Assembly: GCA_023622465.1 (NCBI GenBank)
Contig: JAMNZE010000071.1
Span: 1 to 19,155, forward strand
Reading direction: 5' to 3'
DNA from: UBA5500 sp023622465
GTDB lineage: Bacteria > Bacillota > UBA994 > UBA5500
DNA: 19,155 nt
Part shown: one piece after another, positions 16,025 through 19,155 of the stretch
How positions within the stretch are numbered: the first letter of the stretch is position 1
Layout: every line of letters starts with the position of its first letter
Made by a program: the position numbers and the translations under genes
The notes under the pieces: model-generated
Told to the model about the DNA's origin: nothing
Database searches by the model: none
The model's input: only the letters and a program-made list of their open reading frames with translations

Positions 16025-16219
16025 GATGACCTCCGAGTAAGTGTTATGATTGAACTTTTCTCCTTTAGAGATTGCAATCCTGCGGTGGGTGGGCCGCACA
16101 AGGCCAAGGGTATCAAATCCTTAATATAGAGATATTTATGGGAAAAAATGAGCTTGGAATAGTAGGTTGGGGCTAAAGATTCTATAACTAAAGGGTTTTA
16201 ATGGCCTGAAAACGGTGCG

Positions 16220-16225
16220 TATAAT
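16220..16225 (+). promoter_or_regulatory. Putative -10 of the pnt operon promoter
   Basis: TATAAT lies within GTATAATGTATAC (16219-16231), itself an inverted repeat GTATA/TATAC. The bases 17 upstream (TTTTAA/TTTAAT near 16196-16202) match the -35 consensus poorly. The predicted start leaves a leader of about 140 bases before pntAA. Confidence 0.4.
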
Positions 16226-16259
16226 GTATACTGGCCCATACCTGATTAGGGAGGAATCT

Positions 16260-16275
16260 TTCTACATATGTAGAA
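16260..16275. promoter_or_regulatory. Perfect 16-bp palindrome in the pntAA leader
   Basis: TTCTACATATGTAGAA is identical on both strands. It lies about 30 bases downstream of the expected transcription start, where a bound repressor would block transcription. No T-run follows on either strand, so it is not a terminator. Confidence 0.4.
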
Positions 16276-16371
16276 GAAAAAGCATAGAAGGACAACTGCG
16301 TATGCACGAGCAATACGGGGTTGGCCGGCTTACCCATAAATTTACAAAATTAATAGAGGAGGTCTTGTTCA

Positions 16372-17547
16372 ATGCAGTTTCAAGGCTTAATTTTTGGTGT
16401 CCCTAAGGAAATCATGCCCGGGGAGCGACGGGTAGCCGCTATTCCGGAAACAGTTAAGGCACTGGTTTCCAAAGGGGCACAAGTTTTGGTGGAAAAAGAT
16501 GCGGGGGTCGGTTCTTTCTTCAGCAATGAGGAGTACCAAAACGCGGGGGCTACTGTCGTAGACAACGTGGAAGAACTCTTTGAAAAAGCTGATGTCATCT
16601 TGAAGGTAAAGGAGCCTCAGTTTAATACACAGATCAATAAACACGAGGTTGATATGATGCATGCCGGCCAAGTACTAGTTACTTTCCTGCATCCGGCAGC
16701 ACCGGCTAATCATGAAATGATCAAGAATCTGACGGCAAAGGGCGTCACCGCATTAACCTTGGATGGCATTCCTCGAATCTCGCGGGCCCAGGCCATGGAC
16801 GCCTTAACCTCTATGAGTACGGTAGCCGGTTACAAGGCAGTGCTGATGGCCGCTAATCGGGTGCCTAAATTTGTGCCCATGATCGGTACCGCTGTCGGTA
16901 TGATTTCGCCCGCCACTGTAACCGTGCTAGGTGCGGGGGTTGCCGGCTTACAGGCTATCGCTACCGCTAAACGTCTAGGTGCGGTTGTCTATGCAGTCGA
17001 CATTCGTCCAGAAGCGGCTGAACATGCCAAGAGTTTAGGAGCAAAAATCATTGAAACCGGTGTTCCAGCTGAGATCGCCATCGGTGAAGGCGGTTACGCC
17101 AAATCTCTGCCGGAAGAATGGCTGGTCAAAGAACGGACTGCTCTTTTTGACACCATCGTTAAGTCGGACATCGTAGTATCCACCGCCCTAGTTCCTGGCC
17201 GCATGGCCCCTATCCTCATTACGGAAGAAATGGTAAAGGAAATGAAGCCGGGCTCGGCTATCGTTGACGTGGCTATCGACCAGGGTGGTAACTGTGCCCT
17301 TACCGTTGGTGGCGAAGTCATTGAGAAGTATGGTGTCAGCGTTGATGGCACTAAGAATATTCCAGGTATGGTACCGGCCAGCGCAACTACCATGTTTGCC
17401 AAGAATATCGTCAACTTCCTTAACAATTTCATCAAGGATGGCCAGGTTATCATCGATATGAACGACGAAATCACCGCCTCTACTTTGGTTTGCAAAGATG
17501 GTGAGCTAGTACACGCTGGTACTCGTGAGGCCATGGGGCTTAACTAA
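16372..17547 (+). CDS. pntAA: NAD(P) transhydrogenase subunit alpha part 1 (PntAA, NAD-binding dI)
   Basis: PntAA is the soluble NAD(H)-binding domain I of the proton-translocating transhydrogenase, which passes hydride between NAD(H) and NADP(H) while protons cross the membrane. The 391-residue protein belongs to the alanine dehydrogenase/PntA fold. RISRAQAMDALTSMS is the conserved dI signature. GAGVAG at 187-192 with D210 in AVDIRPEA forms an NAD-type Rossmann site. There is no membrane segment, consistent with the split three-gene form of the enzyme. Association with a downstream pntAB and pntB favours PntAA over alanine dehydrogenase. The ATG at 16372 is preceded by GAGGAGGT with about 9 bases of spacing. 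The genes follow in order on one transcript. Confidence 0.92.
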   Translation: MQFQGLIFGVPKEIMPGERRVAAIPETVKALVSKGAQVLVEKDAGVGSFFSNEEYQNAGATVVDNVEELFEKADVILKVKEPQFNTQINKHEVDMMHAGQVLVTFLHPAAPANHEMIKNLTAKGVTALTLDGIPRISRAQAMDALTSMSTVAGYKAVLMAANRVPKFVPMIGTAVGMISPATVTVLGAGVAGLQAIATAKRLGAVVYAVDIRPEAAEHAKSLGAKIIETGVPAEIAIGEGGYAKSLPEEWLVKERTALFDTIVKSDIVVSTALVPGRMAPILITEEMVKEMKPGSAIVDVAIDQGGNCALTVGGEVIEKYGVSVDGTKNIPGMVPASATTMFAKNIVNFLNNFIKDGQVIIDMNDEITASTLVCKDGELVHAGTREAMGLN

Positions 17548-17582
17548 ACGATTATATATTAAGGTAAGGAGTGGCGCTAATA

Positions 17583-17858
17583 ATGAACGCATTTTGGCTA
17601 ATGGTGGTCTTCCTAGTGTCCACCTGGCTGGGGTATAAAGTCATCAGTGAAGTGCCGCCTTTGCTCCATACCCCCTTGATGTCAGGGAGTAACGCAATTT
17701 CTGGCGTCACTATCTTGGGTTCCTTAGTTTTAACTGCTTTAGCAGTTGTTTCCGGTAGTCGCGCCCTAGGTTTTGTGGCCATCATATTAGCCTGTGTTAA
17801 CTTAGTGGGCGGCTTTGTCGTTACGGATCGTATGCTAAGGATGTTTAAAGCAAAATAG
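17583..17858 (+). CDS. pntAB: NAD(P) transhydrogenase subunit alpha part 2 (PntAB, membrane)
   Basis: This 91-residue protein has three hydrophobic segments (about 5-21, 39-58 and 61-79) and the family signature PLLHTPLMSGSNAISGV between the first two. It supplies the alpha-side membrane helices of domain II, through which protons pass. Size and order are typical of the split pntAA-pntAB-pntB arrangement. The frame can start at a GTG at 17571, but AAGGAG abuts that codon, so I chose the ATG at 17583, 12 bases after the Shine-Dalgarno. That spacing is long, and the start is therefore moderately certain. The gene lies 35 bases after pntAA and 12 before pntB. Confidence 0.93.
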   Translation: MNAFWLMVVFLVSTWLGYKVISEVPPLLHTPLMSGSNAISGVTILGSLVLTALAVVSGSRALGFVAIILACVNLVGGFVVTDRMLRMFKAK

Positions 17859-17870
17859 AGAGGTGTCGAG

Positions 17871-19040
17871 ATGGATCTATTTTATGTCACTGTTTCAATC
17901 ATACTTTCAGCGTTGGTCCTCCTTGGCATCAAGTTGATGAGTTCGCCCAAAACAGCCGTTTTAGGCAATCGTATTAGTGCCTTAAGCATGTTTTCTGCCA
18001 TCCTGCTGGTGCTATGGACCAATAATATCGTGGATGTCCCTTTACTTTGGATTGGTATGGCTATCGGTGGCGCTATCGGCTATGTCATGGCTGTAAGAGC
18101 CACTATGTTGCAAATGCCGCAGATGGTGGCCCTGCTCAACGGGTTGGGCGGTGGAGCATCAGCCCTGGTCGCTTTTGCTGAAATTATAGACAGATACGGC
18201 AGTATGGATATGGTGGGGCGAGTTAGCAGTCAGTTGGGGCTTATTGTAGGTGGTATTACCCTCAGCGGTAGCCTCATCGCTGCTGCTAAACTCGACCGCC
18301 GTATGACCCAGCGTCCCGTTATTTTTAGAGGCCATAGCCTGATGGCTAACGGCAGCATTGTGGCCATGATCGCGTTTGCAGTGGCTACGCTACAGCCTAA
18401 CGCGCCGGTTCTGTCGCTTTCGCTCTTAGTCCTAATCTTATCCTTCATCTATGGTTATTTGTTCTCGGTTCGCGTAGGTGGAGCTGACATGCCTATCACC
18501 ATTTCGCTGCTCAACTCCTTCTCCGGCCTGGCCGGTGCCATCGTCGGCTTCACGGTCAATGAGCCCCTATTGGTGGCTGTTGGAGCTATTGTGGGAGCTT
18601 CCGGCCTCATTCTCACCGACATCATGTGTAAAGCTATGAACCGTTCCCTCGGCAGTGTGCTCAGTGGTGCTACTAGTACCACTGGTGCTGCTAAACCGAA
18701 GTCAGCAGGTACTGCCTCCGAGGCGGCTGCTCCTGTAAAGGCGGAGCAAAAGCGTAGTGTCGGTGAGGTACTACGGTCTGCCAAACGGGTCATTATTGTT
18801 CCCGGTTACGGTATGGCTATAGCCCAGGCTCAAAGGCACGTAAAGAACTTAATGGATGCCTTAGTTGAGGCTGGCATTGACGTGCGCTTCGCCATCCACC
18901 CGGTGGCCGGCCGCATGCCGGGACATATGAACGTACTCTTGGCCGAAGTAGACGTGCCCTACGACCTCATGGTGGAAATGGATGAAATTAATCCGGACTT
19001 TCCCGAAACCGACGTGGCCATTGTAGTGGGTCGTGTGTAA
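17871..19040 (+). CDS. pntB: NAD(P) transhydrogenase subunit beta (PntB), prematurely terminated
   Basis: PntB contributes most of membrane domain II and the NADP(H)-binding domain III. The N-terminal 275 residues have the expected hydrophobic helices, with MPQMVALLNGLGGGASALV, then VGGADMP (D206) and IMCKAMNRS. After a linker rich in Ala, Lys and Ser, domain III begins with VPGYGMAIAQAQ (Gly312-Tyr313-Gly314) and continues through HPVAGRMPGHMNVLLAE. It then stops at TAA 19038-19040 right after INPDFPETDVAIVVG, giving 389 residues against about 460 for the family. The missing part is the GANDxVNPAA NADP-binding segment and the C-terminus. Bases 19033-19155 encode the rest of the C-terminus in the next frame (separate entry). 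The lesion, or an assembly fault, should disable hydride transfer. AGAGGTG precedes the ATG 17871. Confidence 0.85.
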   Translation: MDLFYVTVSIILSALVLLGIKLMSSPKTAVLGNRISALSMFSAILLVLWTNNIVDVPLLWIGMAIGGAIGYVMAVRATMLQMPQMVALLNGLGGGASALVAFAEIIDRYGSMDMVGRVSSQLGLIVGGITLSGSLIAAAKLDRRMTQRPVIFRGHSLMANGSIVAMIAFAVATLQPNAPVLSLSLLVLILSFIYGYLFSVRVGGADMPITISLLNSFSGLAGAIVGFTVNEPLLVAVGAIVGASGLILTDIMCKAMNRSLGSVLSGATSTTGAAKPKSAGTASEAAAPVKAEQKRSVGEVLRSAKRVIIVPGYGMAIAQAQRHVKNLMDALVEAGIDVRFAIHPVAGRMPGHMNVLLAEVDVPYDLMVEMDEINPDFPETDVAIVVGRV

Positions 19041-19155
19041 TCTGGACACCAAGCCGGGCTATTCGGGAGTGGATAATCCCCTCTACGAGATGTCTCACGT
19101 GGAGCTTCTCTTGGGCGATGCTAAAGAGTCCCTTGAGCGGTTGCTGAGAGAGTTC
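19033..19155 (+). pseudogene. pntB: Out-of-frame C-terminal piece of PntB, cut by the window end
   Basis: In the frame shifted from pntB, this 41-codon stretch reads VCNLDTKPGYSGVDNPLY and then ELLLGDAKESLERLL, without a stop to the window edge. It aligns without gaps to the end of E. coli PntB as I remember it (GYAGVQNPLF, MLFGDAK), so it is the missing C-terminus of the gene. About 30 codons that should lie between VVG and this piece are absent. At the place where E. coli has the NADP phosphate-binding Lys-Arg-Ser, this protein has Asn-Leu-Asp. Confidence 0.75.

Larger units (their letters stand above)
16025..16371. other. Divergent region upstream of pntAA, with -10, palindrome and leader
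   Basis: This 347-base gap separates the minus-strand transporter pseudogene from pntAA. It contains a TATAAT at 16220-16225, a 16-bp palindrome at 16260-16275 and a leader of about 140 bases. The proximal part, 16025-16200, is AT-rich and must contain the transporter promoter, but no -35/-10 pair with proper spacing was found. No riboswitch, T-box or terminator-like hairpin was recognised. Confidence 0.5.

Noticed and set aside
16248..16273. GGAGG followed by ATG-TAG, as a start-stop regulatory element
   Set aside because: The spacing of about 13 bases is too long, and the ATG-TAG is simply part of the 16-bp palindrome.
16215..16406. 63-codon ORF in the pntAA leader, possible upstream peptide
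   Set aside because: No Shine-Dalgarno lies before its start, it overlaps the pntAA start, and the composition is not protein-like.
16372..17547. Alanine dehydrogenase
   Set aside because: The fold is shared, but the dI signature RISRAQAMDALTSMS and the adjacent pntAB and pntB identify PntAA.
1..19155. CRISPR array, insertion sequence, prophage, toxin-antitoxin or defence island
   Set aside because: I saw no regularly spaced repeats, transposase or integrase motifs, or paired toxin-antitoxin genes. The identifiable genes are housekeeping, sporulation or membrane genes.

Overview
The window looks like a chromosomal segment of an endospore-forming Bacillota, most like the Peptococcaceae/Desulfotomaculum-type Clostridia. 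This rests on gene content and signals: a mutS-mutL-miaA-hfq-spoVK order, a SpoIIE-like phosphatase, a UPF0182 membrane protein, an ECF sigma/anti-sigma/YfjL-like operon, strong AGGAGG ribosome binding sites, frequent GTG/TTG starts, and compact hairpin-plus-T-run terminators. No rRNA, tRNA, CRISPR array, insertion sequence or phage gene was seen.

Layout. (1) 1-660 (+) is the C-terminal part of a TldD/PmbA-family protein; it ends against a terminator hairpin shared with convergent genes. (2) 713-2562 (-) is a three-gene overlapping operon: ECF sigma factor, zinc-finger membrane anti-sigma factor, and a membrane-anchored YfjL-like protein. (3) 2709-5441 (-) is a 910-residue UPF0182 protein with its own terminator. 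(4) 5674-7446 (+), divergent from it, holds a SpoIIE/PP2C-type phosphatase, a small P-loop NTPase and an HD-domain hydrolase, the last two overlapping. (5) 7447-8037 has no long gene, but on the minus strand it carries a complete small transcription unit: promoter, Shine-Dalgarno, 30-codon hydrophobic ORF and terminator. It also carries two dyads that look like protein-binding sites. (6) 8038-13699 (+) is mutS-mutL-miaA-hfq, from an extended -10 promoter to a strong terminator; spoVK follows at 13850-14845. (7) 14868-16024 (-) is a major facilitator superfamily transporter broken by one nonsense codon and three frameshifts. (8) 16372-19155 (+) is a pntAA-pntAB-pntB proton-translocating transhydrogenase operon. 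Its pntB appears to have lost about 30 codons from the NADP-binding domain, and the real C-terminus continues in another frame to the window end.

How the genes relate. MutS and MutL are the mismatch-repair pair; MiaA (tRNA i6A37) and Hfq (RNA chaperone) share their transcript. SpoVK and the SpoIIE-like protein suggest a sporulating host. The most interesting points are the damaged and unusual pntB C-terminus, the uncharacterised phosphatase/P-loop/HD cassette, the small membrane-protein unit upstream of mutS, and the concentration of lesions in the transporter pseudogene. No CRISPR, toxin-antitoxin or phage-defence system is visible. Most of the window is ordinary housekeeping sequence. Motif, length and homology statements are by eye and memory; no search was run.
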